A DNA stretch of 64,000 nt from Fredericiella sp963839515 (GCA_963839515.1 CAWIVN010000016.1:1-64000), one strand, 5' to 3'; shown: positions 16,946-26,986, numbered from the stretch's first letter. Numbers and translations: made by a program. The notes: a model not told the origin generated them from the sequence alone.

Positions 16946-18226
16946 TCATCCAACCGACATTGGGAATCCGCCTGATATGGCGCGCGGTTCCAATGGCGGA
17001 TCGGGTTTTACAAAAAGTCGCCGCCAAACAAAAGCGGCCACGTAGGCCATCACCACGGCGGTGAAGAGTGCCGGTCCCCATGGCCGCGCCCATTGCAGGA
17101 GCAGGCCGCCCACCACGGGCGAAATCACGCGCGTCAGGCTCTCGATCGATGCCGAAATACCCAGCGTGCCGCCGATCTCTTCGGGATACACGGACTTGCT
17201 CAGCGAGCTGTTGATCACCGTGTTGAGGATACCGCCGCCAAAGGAGAGTGGGATAAGCACGATCAGCAGCGTCCACAGGTTGGGAACGATTGCCCATAAG
17301 GCGAAGCCGACTGCCATGGCGATGGCGGAGGAGAGCATGAGCTGGCGGTCCGTGTAGCGCTTGGAGAGACGCCCGATGGCAAAGCCCTGGACAAATACCG
17401 AGAGCAGGCCCACATAGGCAAGTACCAGCGACGTCTCCAGTACCGGCAGGTTGAGCGGATAGCCCGCAGCGTACAGGGCGAAGATAGACTGGAACATCGA
17501 AAACGCCAGGCCAAAGAAAAAGCGGATGTGAAAGAGCGGGCCGACGCGCGGGCGTTGCATGGCGACGCCCAAGGCGCCAACGCTGAATTTCGGCCGGGGG
17601 CGATTTGTCAGTTCGGCGCGCCGTTCGGGGCTGATCGATTCAGGCAGCCAGAAGTATACGGCCAGCAAGTTGATGGTGGCAAGGCCGGCCGCGGCCCAGG
17701 CGGGGGCGGCATAGCCGAAGCGAACACTGAGCAGGCCGCCAATGGCCGGGCCAATGATAAAGCCAAGACCAAACGCCGCACCGATGACGCCAAGCGCCTT
17801 GTTGCGATTCTCCGGCGTCGAAATGTCGGAGATGTACGCTTGTGCCACAGAGATATTGCCGCCTGTCAAGCCATCCAGGATGCGGCTGATAAAGAGCAGG
17901 ATCAGCACGACCGTATTGGTAGCAAGGAACACTCCACCGAGGGCCGCGCCCAGCGGTTCGGCGATGGCCAACAGGATAAAGCCGGCGATTGTGCCGGCAA
18001 TGCTGACAAGCAGAATGGGGCGTCGTCCGTATTGGTCGGAAAGGCGGCCAAGCAGGGGAGCGCCAAAAAACTGGGCGGCGGCATAAGAGGCCGTGAGCAG
18101 ACCAACCGTCACGTCGTTGGCGCCGTACTGTTCGGCATAATAGGGTAGTAGGGGTAAGATCAAGCTAAAGCCGAGCAGATCGACGAAGACGACTAGAAAG
18201 ATGGTAAGCAGACGATTGCTGCGCAT
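16946..18226 (-). CDS. MFS drug efflux transporter, TetA type
   Basis: 426 residues with twelve predicted membrane helices. Motif A between TM2 and TM3 reads GRLSDQYGRRPIL and helix 1 carries DLLGFSLILPLLPYY, both typical of the DHA1/TetA proton-drug antiporters. It is 18 bp after the TetR-family regulator and upstream of the ABC-type efflux genes. Substrate unknown. Confidence 0.93.
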   Translation of the reverse strand: MRSNRLLTIFLVVFVDLLGFSLILPLLPYYAEQYGANDVTVGLLTASYAAAQFFGAPLLGRLSDQYGRRPILLVSIAGTIAGFILLAIAEPLGAALGGVFLATNTVVLILLFISRILDGLTGGNISVAQAYISDISTPENRNKALGVIGAAFGLGFIIGPAIGGLLSVRFGYAAPAWAAAGLATINLLAVYFWLPESISPERRAELTNRPRPKFSVGALGVAMQRPRVGPLFHIRFFFGLAFSMFQSIFALYAAGYPLNLPVLETSLVLAYVGLLSVFVQGFAIGRLSKRYTDRQLMLSSAIAMAVGFALWAIVPNLWTLLIVLIPLSFGGGILNTVINSSLSKSVYPEEIGGTLGISASIESLTRVISPVVGGLLLQWARPWGPALFTAVVMAYVAAFVWRRLFVKPDPPLEPRAISGGFPMSVG

Positions 18227-18244
18227 TAAAAATAGCTCCTCGGA

Positions 18245-18844
18245 CTATGAAAGGTAATCGCTGCGCGGTCGTAGCCCGTCCATTAAGACTGATATAAGGT
18301 CGTCTGCCATCACTGCGCGGGATGGCGCCCCAAAGCGAGTCTCTCCGTAGCTCAAACCGTCCATCAGCCACAGGAAGCTTCCCGCCAGCAGGTCAGGATG
18401 GGTCGGCCGAATCTCGCCGCGTTCTTGCGCGGCGACAAAGGCCTTGCGCAGCGGCAGGTACATGGCATCGCGCGCCATTTCCTCCAGGCGCCGAACGTGG
18501 TCGCGGCTTAAAGCGGGAATATCGGCGTGAAACATACCTAGAATTTTGATCGGTGGCTGCGAACTGAACCAATGGGCCACAGCATGCAGCTGCGAATTGA
18601 GATTTAGATCGGCATCGTGCAATGCCGATTGAAGACCTTCGCGATGGCGCTCAAAGAGACGTTCGGCCATGGCGACAAAAATCTGCTCCTTGCCGGCGGG
18701 GAAGTGGTAGTAGAGCGACGCCTGCTTAATGCCTAGCTCGTCGGCAATATCGCGGAGCGTAATTGCGCTGTAGCCGCGGTCCATGAAGAGGGCCTCAGCG
18801 ACATCGAGAATGCGCTGAGTTGAGTCTTTGACTTCGAGTTCCAT
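18245..18844 (-). CDS. TetR-family transcriptional repressor
   Basis: 199 residues. The N-terminal HTH (about 10-56: AEALFMDRGYSAITLRDIAD, then ASLYYHF) is the TetR DNA-binding domain; the remainder is a ligand-binding helical domain of usual length. It is the first gene of the efflux operon, and two inverted-repeat operator candidates lie 50-115 bp upstream, so autorepression relieved by the efflux substrate is expected. Confidence 0.95.
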   Translation of the reverse strand: MELEVKDSTQRILDVAEALFMDRGYSAITLRDIADELGIKQASLYYHFPAGKEQIFVAMAERLFERHREGLQSALHDADLNLNSQLHAVAHWFSSQPPIKILGMFHADIPALSRDHVRRLEEMARDAMYLPLRKAFVAAQERGEIRPTHPDLLAGSFLWLMDGLSYGETRFGAPSRAVMADDLISVLMDGLRPRSDYLS

Positions 18845-18894
18845 GCCTGTGCGCGCCGTTCCCCAGCGGGGACAAAGTAGTTGCTGAATCCATC

Positions 18895-18959
18895 TACCTA
18901 CCGTTCAGTAGGTAAGCATACCACAGGATAGGGTCATGCTACCTAATCTTCGGTAGGCG
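18895..18959. promoter_or_regulatory. Two TetR operator candidates
   Basis: Site 1 is TACCTAC-N6-GTAGGTA at 18895-18914, a perfect 7-bp dyad. Site 2 is TACCTAA-N6-GTAGGCG at 18940-18959, the same spacing with two changed bases in each arm relation. They lie just upstream of the tetR-family gene (start 18844) and their dyad geometry fits a TetR dimer. The 45-bp centre-to-centre distance places them on the same helix face roughly every four turns. Confidence 0.65.
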
Positions 18960-19048
18960 TTGCTACAATATGGACGAAATATTGACAATAGTACGACAAA
19001 AGGGTGAACGACGAACGTAATGTTGTGACGTACAAGGATGTCCATGGT

Positions 19049-19077
19049 TTGACGAAAGTGACGTCTTACGGTATTAT
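19049..19077 (+). promoter_or_regulatory. Promoter of the rplU-rpmA-rpmE operon
   Basis: TTGACG, 17-bp spacer, TATTAT. It predicts an untranslated leader of about 140 bases before rplU. The rest of the 18960-19226 interval shows no gene. Confidence 0.7.
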
Positions 19078-19181
19078 GTTCCTTCGTGGGTCAATTTTGC
19101 GGCCTACTTGGTTTCAGTCGTTTTTCGTCAAGAGATGGTCTGCGTCCTCGCCTTTCAGGATGCAGAGCCGCTCCCAGAAGA

Positions 19182-19200
19182 TCCGGCATAAAGTGCCGGA
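19182..19200 (+). promoter_or_regulatory. Leader hairpin upstream of rplU
   Basis: Perfect 7-bp stem TCCGGCA/TGCCGGA with loop TAAAG, 26 bases before the rplU start and inside its predicted leader. It could be part of an autoregulatory r-protein leader; this is inference. Confidence 0.45.
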
Positions 19201-19226
19201 CGCGGCAAGGGAAAAGGTGGATTAGC

Positions 19227-19538
19227 ATGTATGCAGTGATTCGCACCGGCGGCAAGCAGTATTGCGTCGCAGCCGGCGACACGCTCGAGGTGGAGAAGCT
19301 GGCCGGCAGCATCGGCGATGCAGTCACCTTGAGCGATGTGCTCTTGGTTTCCAAGGGCGACACGGTGACAGTGGGCGCGCCAAATGTGGATGGCGCTACG
19401 GTTCTGGCCAAGATTACGGGCCAATACCGAGGTAACAAGATTCTGGTCTTTAAGTACCGCCCTAAGAAGCGGATCCGGGTGCGCAAGGGCCATCGCCAGT
19501 ATCTCACCCGCCTGCACATCGAGGCGATCAACGCCTGA
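19227..19538 (+). CDS. rplU: 50S ribosomal protein L21
   Basis: 103 residues from ATG 19227, preceded by AAGGTGG. The sequence MYAVIRTGGKQY...V..GD.L.VEKL and the C-terminal KYRPKKRIRVRKGHRQ are diagnostic of L21, which binds 23S rRNA in the large subunit. It is followed at 39 bp by rpmA, the usual bacterial order. Start chosen on homology; the open frame extends 47 codons upstream without similarity. Confidence 0.98.
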   Translation: MYAVIRTGGKQYCVAAGDTLEVEKLAGSIGDAVTLSDVLLVSKGDTVTVGAPNVDGATVLAKITGQYRGNKILVFKYRPKKRIRVRKGHRQYLTRLHIEAINA

Positions 19539-19577
19539 GTTAACGAATCAGTCGATTCGGAATTAGGAGACACTACC

Positions 19578-19895
19578 ATGGCACACAAAAAAGGTGGCGG
19601 TTCAAGCCGCAACGGTCGTGATTCGAACTCACAGCGTCTGGGTGTAAAGCGCTTCGGCGGCCAGGTCGTCAGGTCGGGCAATATTTTGGTCCGCCAGCAT
19701 GGCACGAAGTTTTACCCGGGATTGAACGTCGGCATTGGCAAGGATAATACCCTTTTCGCCACTGCCGACGGCGTGGTGACCTTCGAATGGGCCGTTAAGG
19801 GCCGCAAACAGATTAGCGTCTATCCGCAGACGCCAGGAATTGAAACGGCAAGCGCCCCGGTGCAAGTTGCAGCCGACCAAGGTTCGGCTGACTAA
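19578..19895 (+). CDS. rpmA: 50S ribosomal protein L27
   Basis: 105 residues. MAHKKGGGSSRNGRDS...LGVK..GGQ.V..G.I.VRQ.GT.F is the L27 signature; the N-terminal tail reaches the peptidyl-transferase centre. It carries an extra C-terminal tail of about 18 residues rich in Ala and Gln beyond the usual end near VSVYP. Preceded by AGGAGACACTACC. Co-transcribed with rplU and rpmE. Confidence 0.98.
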   Translation: MAHKKGGGSSRNGRDSNSQRLGVKRFGGQVVRSGNILVRQHGTKFYPGLNVGIGKDNTLFATADGVVTFEWAVKGRKQISVYPQTPGIETASAPVQVAADQGSAD

Positions 19896-19906
19896 GGTGA
19901 AGCGAC

Positions 19907-20254
19907 ATGAAGGCTGATATCCATCCTAAGTATTACCCCACTGCACATGTGATCTGCTCGTGCGGCAACAGCTGGACCACGGGCAGCACGCTGCCTGAGA
20001 TCCGCACCGATGTTTGCAGTGCCTGCCATCCGTATTTCACGGGCGAGCAGCGCATCGTCGACACGGCCGGCCAGGTCGAGCGCTTTATGAAGCGTTTGGA
20101 GCGCCGCCAGAGTGAGTCCGCTCGTCGTGAGCTCGAGATGCAGGTGCGCAAGGAAGCCGACGATGCCGCGCGCAAGGCGCGTGCGCGCGGCGGCGACGCC
20201 GACGCGGCTGCGGCCGAAGTGTACGCCAAATACGGTACACAGCTTCAGGCCTAG
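19907..20254 (+). CDS. rpmE: 50S ribosomal protein L31 with C-terminal extension
   Basis: 115 residues. The first about 68 residues are a zinc-type (C+) L31: MKADIHPKYY, the Cys pair in CSCGN, and CSACHPYFTG as the second half of the zinc site. Beyond that there is a charged helical extension of about 45 residues (RRQSESARRELEMQVRK onward), absent from typical 66-75-residue L31 proteins. Third gene of the operon, 11 bp after rpmA, with a terminator downstream. Confidence 0.95.
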   Translation: MKADIHPKYYPTAHVICSCGNSWTTGSTLPEIRTDVCSACHPYFTGEQRIVDTAGQVERFMKRLERRQSESARRELEMQVRKEADDAARKARARGGDADAAAAEVYAKYGTQLQA

Positions 20255-20275
20255 CATTCGACTTGATCGGATCGA

Positions 20276-20304
20276 AAGGGCGGAGAGCAATCTCTGCCCT
20301 TTTC
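20276..20304 (+). terminator. Rho-independent terminator after rpmE
   Basis: AAGGGCGGAGA-GCAA-TCTCTGCCCTT with one mismatch, followed by TTC. It ends the rplU-rpmA-rpmE transcript. Confidence 0.75.
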
Positions 20305-20360
20305 TATTGGTTCTCCCATCGTTCTCTCGACCATTTTGCTGGATAGCTTTCTCCTCGCCT

Positions 20361-20948
20361 ATGCATTACACGCCAAGCGGTGGCTGGATCGAACTTGTGT
20401 GCGGTTCGATGTTCAGCGGGAAAACCGAAGAGTTGCTGCGACGAGTTCGCCGCGCTGAAATCGCACGCAAGAAAGTACAGTTGTTCAAGCCGACCATCGA
20501 CAACCGCTATGGCTTGGTGCGCGTCGCCTCGCACGATGGCGTTGCCCGCGAGGATGCCGTCGTGGTGTGCGATGCCGAGGATATCCTGCGCCGCCTGGAT
20601 GTGGATACCGAGGTCGTAGCGGTTGACGAAGTGCAGTTCTTCGACAACTCGATTGCGGACGTCTGCGATCACCTGGCTGACCGCGGCCTGCGCGTGATTG
20701 CGGCCGGACTCGATCAGGACTTTCGCGGCGAGCCGTTTGGCCCGATGCCACTGCTGCTGGCGCGCGCCGAGCGTGTGGATAAGCTGCATGCGATCTGTGT
20801 GGCTTGCGGCGCCTCGGCCTCGCGCACGCAGCGTTTGATCGACGGGCGGCCGGCGCGCTACGACGATCCGGTGATCCTGGTCGGCGGCAGCGAGAGCTAC
20901 GAGGCGCGTTGCCGCAACTGTCACGAGGTACCGGGCAAGCCGCGCTAG
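20361..20948 (+). CDS. tdk: Thymidine kinase
   Basis: 195 residues from ATG 20361. Type II thymidine kinase: P-loop GSMFSGKTEELLRR, the Mg-binding DEVQFF, the lasso region and a zinc site made of CVACGA and CRNCH. It phosphorylates deoxythymidine in the salvage pathway. The frame is open upstream into the rpmE end, but that part is not conserved. Followed at 31 bp by the deacetylase-like gene. Confidence 0.96.
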   Translation: MHYTPSGGWIELVCGSMFSGKTEELLRRVRRAEIARKKVQLFKPTIDNRYGLVRVASHDGVAREDAVVVCDAEDILRRLDVDTEVVAVDEVQFFDNSIADVCDHLADRGLRVIAAGLDQDFRGEPFGPMPLLLARAERVDKLHAICVACGASASRTQRLIDGRPARYDDPVILVGGSESYEARCRNCHEVPGKPR

Positions 20949-20979
20949 CCGGAACAGATGGCTTGCCAGCTCACGTCTT

Positions 20980-21891
20980 ATGTCTTTGCCTCTTGTCTAT
21001 CATCCGGATCATGTGGCGCCTTTGCCCCCTGGTCACCGCTTTCCCATGGCCAAGTTCGGGCGGCTGTATGAGGTCTTGGTGCGTGATGGTGTCGCCGCGC
21101 CCGGGCAGTTTCACTGGGCAGAGCCGGCGACGGCCGAACTGCTCACCCTAGCGCATGATGCCAACTATGTAGAATCGTACCTGACCGGCACGATCGACTC
21201 CCGAGCCATGCGTCGCATCGGTTTCCCTTGGGACGCGCGTCTGGTGCAGCGCACCTGCACAGCTCTGGCGGGCACCGTATTGGCAGCTGAGCTGGCCCTG
21301 GAACATGGCCTGGCGTGCAGCACAGCCGGCGGTACACACCACGCCTATTACGACTTTGGCTCCGGGTACTGCATCTTTAACGACTTGGCCGTTGCGGCGC
21401 GTGCCCTATACAAGCGCGGCCGTGTGCGCCGCGTGCTGATTGTGGACCTGGATGTGCATCAAGGCGACGGTACTGCCAGCATCCTGCAGCGGGACGAGGC
21501 CGTGTTTACCTTTTCTATGCACTGTGAGGCCAATTTCCCATTTCGCAAGCAGGTCAGCAACCTGGACGTAGGGCTACCCAGTGGAACGGAAGATGACACC
21601 TACCTGGCGACGCTGGCGCAGCACTTGCCGGACCTGCTGGCCCAACTACGGCCGGACCTGGTTCTGTATGACGCAGGTGTCGATCCTCATAAGGAAGACC
21701 TGCTGGGCAAGCTGGCGTTGTCGGACGCTGGCTTGTATCGTCGCGACCATTATGTGCTGGCAACCTGCCTGGCAGCAGGAATACCGGTGGCCTGCGTGAT
21801 TGGCGGCGGCTACAGCCGCGACATTGGCGCTCTGGCGCAGCGCCACTCGCTTGTGCATCGCGCTGCAACCGATGTTTTTGCGCAGATCTGA
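20980..21891 (+). CDS. Histone deacetylase-family (AcuC/HDAC11-like) amidohydrolase
   Basis: 303 residues. The catalytic His-His is in AGGTHHAYYDFGSGYCIFND, zinc ligands are in VDLDVHQGDGT (Asp, His) and YDAGVDPHKEDLLG (Asp), and the late Tyr loop is GGGYSRD. The short length and DLAVA region resemble class IV enzymes and bacterial acetoin-utilisation/polyamine deacetylase homologues. The likely role is removal of acetyl or other acyl groups from small amines or proteins; the substrate is unknown. Confidence 0.93.
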   Translation: MSLPLVYHPDHVAPLPPGHRFPMAKFGRLYEVLVRDGVAAPGQFHWAEPATAELLTLAHDANYVESYLTGTIDSRAMRRIGFPWDARLVQRTCTALAGTVLAAELALEHGLACSTAGGTHHAYYDFGSGYCIFNDLAVAARALYKRGRVRRVLIVDLDVHQGDGTASILQRDEAVFTFSMHCEANFPFRKQVSNLDVGLPSGTEDDTYLATLAQHLPDLLAQLRPDLVLYDAGVDPHKEDLLGKLALSDAGLYRRDHYVLATCLAAGIPVACVIGGGYSRDIGALAQRHSLVHRAATDVFAQI

Positions 21892-21898
21892 CTGCTAT

Positions 21899-22927
21899 TT
21901 AGGGTTGAGCCGAAACAGGCCCTGGCTGGCGCTCATCATCACGGAACTGCTTTTTCTCTGGTTGACCGGCAAAACCATATTCGTCGGCGACGATGTACAG
22001 CGGGCGATTCTTTACCTCGTCATAGATGCGGCCGAGGTACTCGCCGATAATGCCGAGAAAGATCAATTGGATCCCACCCAGGAAGAGCACACTGACCAGG
22101 GTAGTTGCTTGGCCGAGGAACGCGCTGCTGCCCGAGAGGCGCATGATGATGGTGACGAGGATGCCGACCAGACTGATGCCGGCGAGAATAAATCCGGCAT
22201 AGGTGGCAAGCTGCAGCGGCACGTGGCTAAAACTCGTAATAGCGTTGATGGCCAGCTTGAGCATTTTGCGGATTGGGTACTTAGTCTCGCCGGCGAAGCG
22301 AGCAGCACGTTCATACTCGACCGCGATCTGCTTGTACCCCACCCAACTGCTGAGGCCACGCATAAAGCGGTTCTTTTCGCGTAGTTGGCGCATGGCCAGC
22401 ACCACGCGGCGATCCATTAGCCGGAAGTCGCCGGCGTCGAGCGGAATGTCGATATCGGCGATGCTGCGGATCGTGCGATAGAAGGCTGAGGCGGTCCACA
22501 GCTTGAACCACGATTCGCCGGCGCGCTTGGTGCGCACAGCATACACAACGTCGTAGCCCTCGCGCCACTTTTCGATCAGACGCAGGACAACCTCCGGCGG
22601 GTCCTGCATATCGGCATCCATTGCGATCACTGCATCGCCGTCGGCATAGTCAAACCCTGCCGTGATAGCCACCTGGTGGCCGAAGTTGCGGCTGAAATTG
22701 AGCGCCTTGATGCGGGGGTCGCGTTTGTTGAGATCGAGCAGAATCGGGAGTGTGCGGTCGCGACTGCCGTCGTTGACAAAGATGACTTCCCAGCTTTCAC
22801 CGGTGCTGTCCATCACCTGCACGATGCGTTCATAGAGCACAGGCAAAACCGCTTCTTCGTTCCAAACAGGAATTACCAGTGAAAGGACCGGTCGGGTGCT
22901 CTGCTCGTCGTTGTGCATAAGACGCAT
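21899..22927 (-). CDS. Polyprenyl-phosphate glycosyltransferase (GtrB/ArnC/DPM1-like)
   Basis: 342 residues. GT2 catalytic domain (about 15-240): SLVIPVWNEEAVLP, VNDGSRD, AMDADMQDPPE, and GLSSWVGYK near its end. Two membrane helices follow (about 245-315), the fold of enzymes that transfer a sugar from a nucleotide to a membrane polyprenyl phosphate. It is convergent with the deacetylase (8 bp apart). Products of such enzymes feed cell-surface glycosylation. Confidence 0.92.
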   Translation of the reverse strand: MRLMHNDEQSTRPVLSLVIPVWNEEAVLPVLYERIVQVMDSTGESWEVIFVNDGSRDRTLPILLDLNKRDPRIKALNFSRNFGHQVAITAGFDYADGDAVIAMDADMQDPPEVVLRLIEKWREGYDVVYAVRTKRAGESWFKLWTASAFYRTIRSIADIDIPLDAGDFRLMDRRVVLAMRQLREKNRFMRGLSSWVGYKQIAVEYERAARFAGETKYPIRKMLKLAINAITSFSHVPLQLATYAGFILAGISLVGILVTIIMRLSGSSAFLGQATTLVSVLFLGGIQLIFLGIIGEYLGRIYDEVKNRPLYIVADEYGFAGQPEKKQFRDDERQPGPVSAQP

Positions 22928-23082
22928 GGTATACGATCTCTCGCTCGTCCTGCAACTATAGCAGGGGAATTACGTACTAGGTATTTGAGTTGGTATCGAC
23001 AGGACGTAGGTGGATGGGGACTGTGTTCCGGAAATTGCAGTGGAAATTGACGCAATCACGCGGCGGGTGCTAGACTGCGCTT

Positions 23083-23778
23083 GTGAGCAACGTAACGACT
23101 ACCCTAGCTGCACGTACCGGCGCCGACCTGGCCGGCAGTTTACCTGAGTTTCCGGGTATCCCTGGGAGCACGCTGCCGACCAGTTTGTCGGTGGCTAGTT
23201 TCCAGCAAAAGCGACTGCTGTTCAATCGTTTGGGACAGCCTGGCCAAGTACATGTGTACCGTGCGGACTGCCGTGCCGGGGATCGCATACGTGTGCAGAT
23301 GTTGGTGCCGGTGCTGCCGGTAGGTGGCGCCGTGGTGCCGGCATTTGCGGTGGTAGCCCAAAGCTTGCCGTACAGCGCCGACGTACACAAGCTGCCGTTC
23401 ACACTGCCGGCGGGGTTGAGCGCCGTCGTGGCGCCACCGCCGACTGAACTGGTGACGCCAGTGGCCGACGCGCTGACAAATGTCCGTTACTATCCAGGTC
23501 CAACCATCGATACCAAGACCTTGGTTGGCGGGCGAGCCTATATCGTCGTGTGGAGCCCGCACAATCACATGGGCAAGTATGTTCTGCAGATCGGGAACCG
23601 TTGGCCGATGCGCTGGACATACTGGGCGCAGCTCCCGCTGTTCTGGTGGCAGATCCGCGGCTGGTTTGGTCTCAGCCGTGCCGCCGCTTACGTGGTGATT
23701 GCCGGAATCGTTGGTATTGGTGCATTGACGTTCGCCGCTCTGCGCAGGCGCAAGCGAGTGCAACGCGATGTGGAGTAA
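23083..23778 (+). CDS. Unknown protein with C-terminal membrane anchor
   Basis: 231 residues from GTG 23083. There is no N-terminal signal peptide. The body (about 40-170) looks beta-rich with a GGRAYIVVWSP segment, then one membrane helix (about 200-220, AYVVIAGIVGIGALTFA) and a basic tail (RRRKRV). It lies 33 bp upstream of the ArsA/Get3-like ATPase; because a C-terminal anchor is the cargo feature of Get3-type targeting, a functional link is tempting but unproven. Confidence 0.7.
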   Translation: MSNVTTTLAARTGADLAGSLPEFPGIPGSTLPTSLSVASFQQKRLLFNRLGQPGQVHVYRADCRAGDRIRVQMLVPVLPVGGAVVPAFAVVAQSLPYSADVHKLPFTLPAGLSAVVAPPPTELVTPVADALTNVRYYPGPTIDTKTLVGGRAYIVVWSPHNHMGKYVLQIGNRWPMRWTYWAQLPLFWWQIRGWFGLSRAAAYVVIAGIVGIGALTFAALRRRKRVQRDVE

Positions 23779-23811
23779 CAGTTGCTGAAATAGGAGCTAT
23801 AAACAACAACC

Positions 23812-24640
<829 letters not shown>

Positions 24641-24642
<2 letters not shown>

Positions 24643-25027
24643 GATCGAGCGCGATTTCCTTCCGCTGCCGATCCTGCGGTCGCGCTGGTACGACGAAGAA
24701 ATGGTGGGCATACACCGGCTGCAAGTGCTGGCGGCAAGTCTGTTTGGCGATCGTGACCCAGGCGACATCTTCTTTACCGGCCAGACGCAGACGGTGGAGG
24801 AAGAGGGTGAGGACTTCGTGTTGAAGCTGCCGCTGCCGCAGGTCGAACTGGACAAGGTGCGGTTGACCAAACGGGGCGACGAGTTGTTTGTCAGTATCGG
24901 CAACTTCAAGCGCGAATTGCTGCTGCCGGCTGTATTGGCGCAACGCGAAGCCAGCAACGCCACCTTTACGAATGGGGTGCTCAAGGTGCGCTTTCCGCCA
25001 ACGGCTGTCGAGGCGGAAACGGTCTAG
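24641..25027 (+). CDS. ArsA/Get3-family ATPase, C-terminal part with Hsp20-like domain
   Basis: 129 codons in the +1 frame relative to the preceding segment. It contains the end of the ATPase (EIERDFLPLPILRSRWYDEE) and a C-terminal alpha-crystallin/Hsp20-like beta domain (VLKLPLPQVELDKVRLTKRGD onward), a known extension of bacterial ArsA-like ATPases. No start codon with a good ribosome site precedes it, so it is best read as the second half of the 23812 gene. Confidence 0.85.
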
Positions 25028-25090
25028 CACAACAAGACTGATAGACGTAAGACGAGCCGATCTGAGACGGGCTAACGAGAGAAGGTGTTT

Positions 25091-25741
25091 GTGAGCTTCT
25101 TGCTGAACTTTGTCGCGCATGCGTTGGCGTCTGGCATTGGCGCCGCGACGGGTCTGCAGGCAACGCTGCGTGCGACGCAGAATTTGCGTCCTTATCCGCT
25201 GCCGCGGCAGTTTGCAGGCATGCTTGACCTGCCGCTGCGGCGGCAGTATCTTGATCCGGGCGAAGTGCTCGGCATGTATGGTGTGAACGGCGGCATGACG
25301 CTGCTGGATGTCGGCTGCGGCACGGGGCTCTTTACGGTTGAGATGGCACGTATGCTCGGGGATAATGGGCAGGTGCATGCCGTCGACGTTCAGCCGTCGA
25401 TGATCGAGCGCACGCGGGCGCGTGCAGCCGGTGCAGGCGTGAGCCACATGGTGCAGTTACATCATGGTGGAGTCTATGATCTGCCGTTTGCCGACGATAC
25501 AATCGACCTGGCCGTGATGATCTCCACGCTGGGCGAAGTACCCGATAAACCGGCCGCGCTGTCGGAGTTGCGCCGCGTGCTCAAACCGGGTGCTCGGCTG
25601 GGGATCAGCGAGGAACTGATGTTTACGACCTATCAGATGCCGGGCAGTGCGCGGCGTTGGGCGGAAGACGCCGGTTTCCGCTTCTTAGCCAAGACAGGTT
25701 CCCCTGTGTGTTACCACATTGTATTTGCGAATGAGAAGTAA
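25091..25741 (+). CDS. Class I SAM-dependent methyltransferase
   Basis: 216 residues from GTG 25091 (GTG 25085 also possible); GAGAGAAGG lies just upstream. SAM-binding motif I is LLDVGCGTGLF, followed by VHAVDVQPSM (acidic ribose-binding residue) and DLAVMISTLGEVPDK; Methyltransf_11 type. Substrate unknown. It follows the arsA-like gene with 63 bp spacing. Confidence 0.9.
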   Translation: MSFLLNFVAHALASGIGAATGLQATLRATQNLRPYPLPRQFAGMLDLPLRRQYLDPGEVLGMYGVNGGMTLLDVGCGTGLFTVEMARMLGDNGQVHAVDVQPSMIERTRARAAGAGVSHMVQLHHGGVYDLPFADDTIDLAVMISTLGEVPDKPAALSELRRVLKPGARLGISEELMFTTYQMPGSARRWAEDAGFRFLAKTGSPVCYHIVFANEK

Positions 25742-25807
25742 GCCCGGGAAGGTAAGCTTGCCGTTTGGCTCTTTGGAACCTCCCTTCCTGCAACAAAGCG
25801 AACATCC

Positions 25808-26908
25808 ATGCTACAGTCTGAATTGGATTTGAACCTGCCGTACATCTCGTCGGATATGCCCGGTGTCGGCGGCGTACTGCGAGCCACGCCCGACGATTTT
25901 GTCGTGGAGGAGGTGCCGCTTTACGAGGCGCAAGGAGATGGCCAGCATCTGTACGTCAGTATCACCAAGGTGGGCCTGACGACGAAGGAAGTGCAGATCG
26001 GCCTGGAGCGGTTGTTTGGGCTGAAAAAGGGCGACGTCAGTTTTGCCGGCATGAAGGATAAGCGGGCACGTACGACGCAGACCTTTAGCTTGAGCATCGG
26101 GCACAAGCCGCCTGTCTTCGCCGATACGGCGGGCGCCATGATCGAAGCGAATTTGCCGGTGAAAGTGAATTGGGTTCGCTTTCATCGCAACAAGCTCAAA
26201 GCCGGACATTTACTGGGTAACCGCTTCGTCATTCGTATTCGTGACCTCGCGTTGGCTACCGGTGAGGCTTACCCTCAGGCGCAAGCAATCGTCGAGCGGC
26301 TGAAGTCGACCGGCATACCGAATTTTTTTGGTAACCAGCGGTTGGGCGAAGATGGCACCAACGTGCGCCAGGGTTGGGCGATTTTGCATGGCGAGCGAGG
26401 AAAGAGAGACCGCTGGCTGCAGAGATTCTTGATTTCCGCCTACCAAAGCTACTTATGCAATCGTTATTTGGCCGTGCGGCTCGAACGGGGTCTTTTTGAC
26501 AGCGTGCTGGCGGGAGATGTTGCAAAGAAGTATGCGACGGGCGGCATGTTTGATGTCGTCGATGTAGAGGCAGAGCAGCCGCGCTACACCTCACAGGAAA
26601 TCAGCTTTACGGCGCCCCTGTACGGGCCGCGCATGTGGATGGCCAAGGGAGACGCAGCTGAGTTGGAAGACGAAGTCTTGCGCCATGCACAGGTGACGTT
26701 GGAAGATTTCGGGCGCGCGCATGTCGAAGGTACTCGGCGGATGGGCCGCTTGCTGGCTACGGACTTGGCGGTGCAGGCGGATGACGAAGGACTTGTCCTG
26801 CGTTTTGAGTTGCGCAAGGGTGCGTTCGCAACGACAGTCCTGCGTGAAGTGATGAAAGTCGACAGCGCGGCGCTTGCGTCCATCGACGAAGATGATGGAG
26901 ACGAGTGA
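25808..26908 (+). CDS. truD: tRNA pseudouridine(13) synthase TruD
   Basis: 366 residues. TruD isomerises U13 in tRNA-Glu and others. The N-terminal PDDFVVEEVPLY, the catalytic segment GMKDKRARTTQ with nucleophile Asp84, the NFFGNQRLG motif and the C-terminal RFELRKGAFATTVLREV are all family hallmarks. Length is normal. Followed at about 80 bp by a Lon-N-domain gene. Confidence 0.96.
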   Translation: MLQSELDLNLPYISSDMPGVGGVLRATPDDFVVEEVPLYEAQGDGQHLYVSITKVGLTTKEVQIGLERLFGLKKGDVSFAGMKDKRARTTQTFSLSIGHKPPVFADTAGAMIEANLPVKVNWVRFHRNKLKAGHLLGNRFVIRIRDLALATGEAYPQAQAIVERLKSTGIPNFFGNQRLGEDGTNVRQGWAILHGERGKRDRWLQRFLISAYQSYLCNRYLAVRLERGLFDSVLAGDVAKKYATGGMFDVVDVEAEQPRYTSQEISFTAPLYGPRMWMAKGDAAELEDEVLRHAQVTLEDFGRAHVEGTRRMGRLLATDLAVQADDEGLVLRFELRKGAFATTVLREVMKVDSAALASIDEDDGDE

Positions 26909-26986
26909 AACGGAAAATTTATGAGTGGATTTCGCCCATACACTCCAGGTTCTCGCGGTTACGCAGAGAATAGGTCCGGGAATAAC

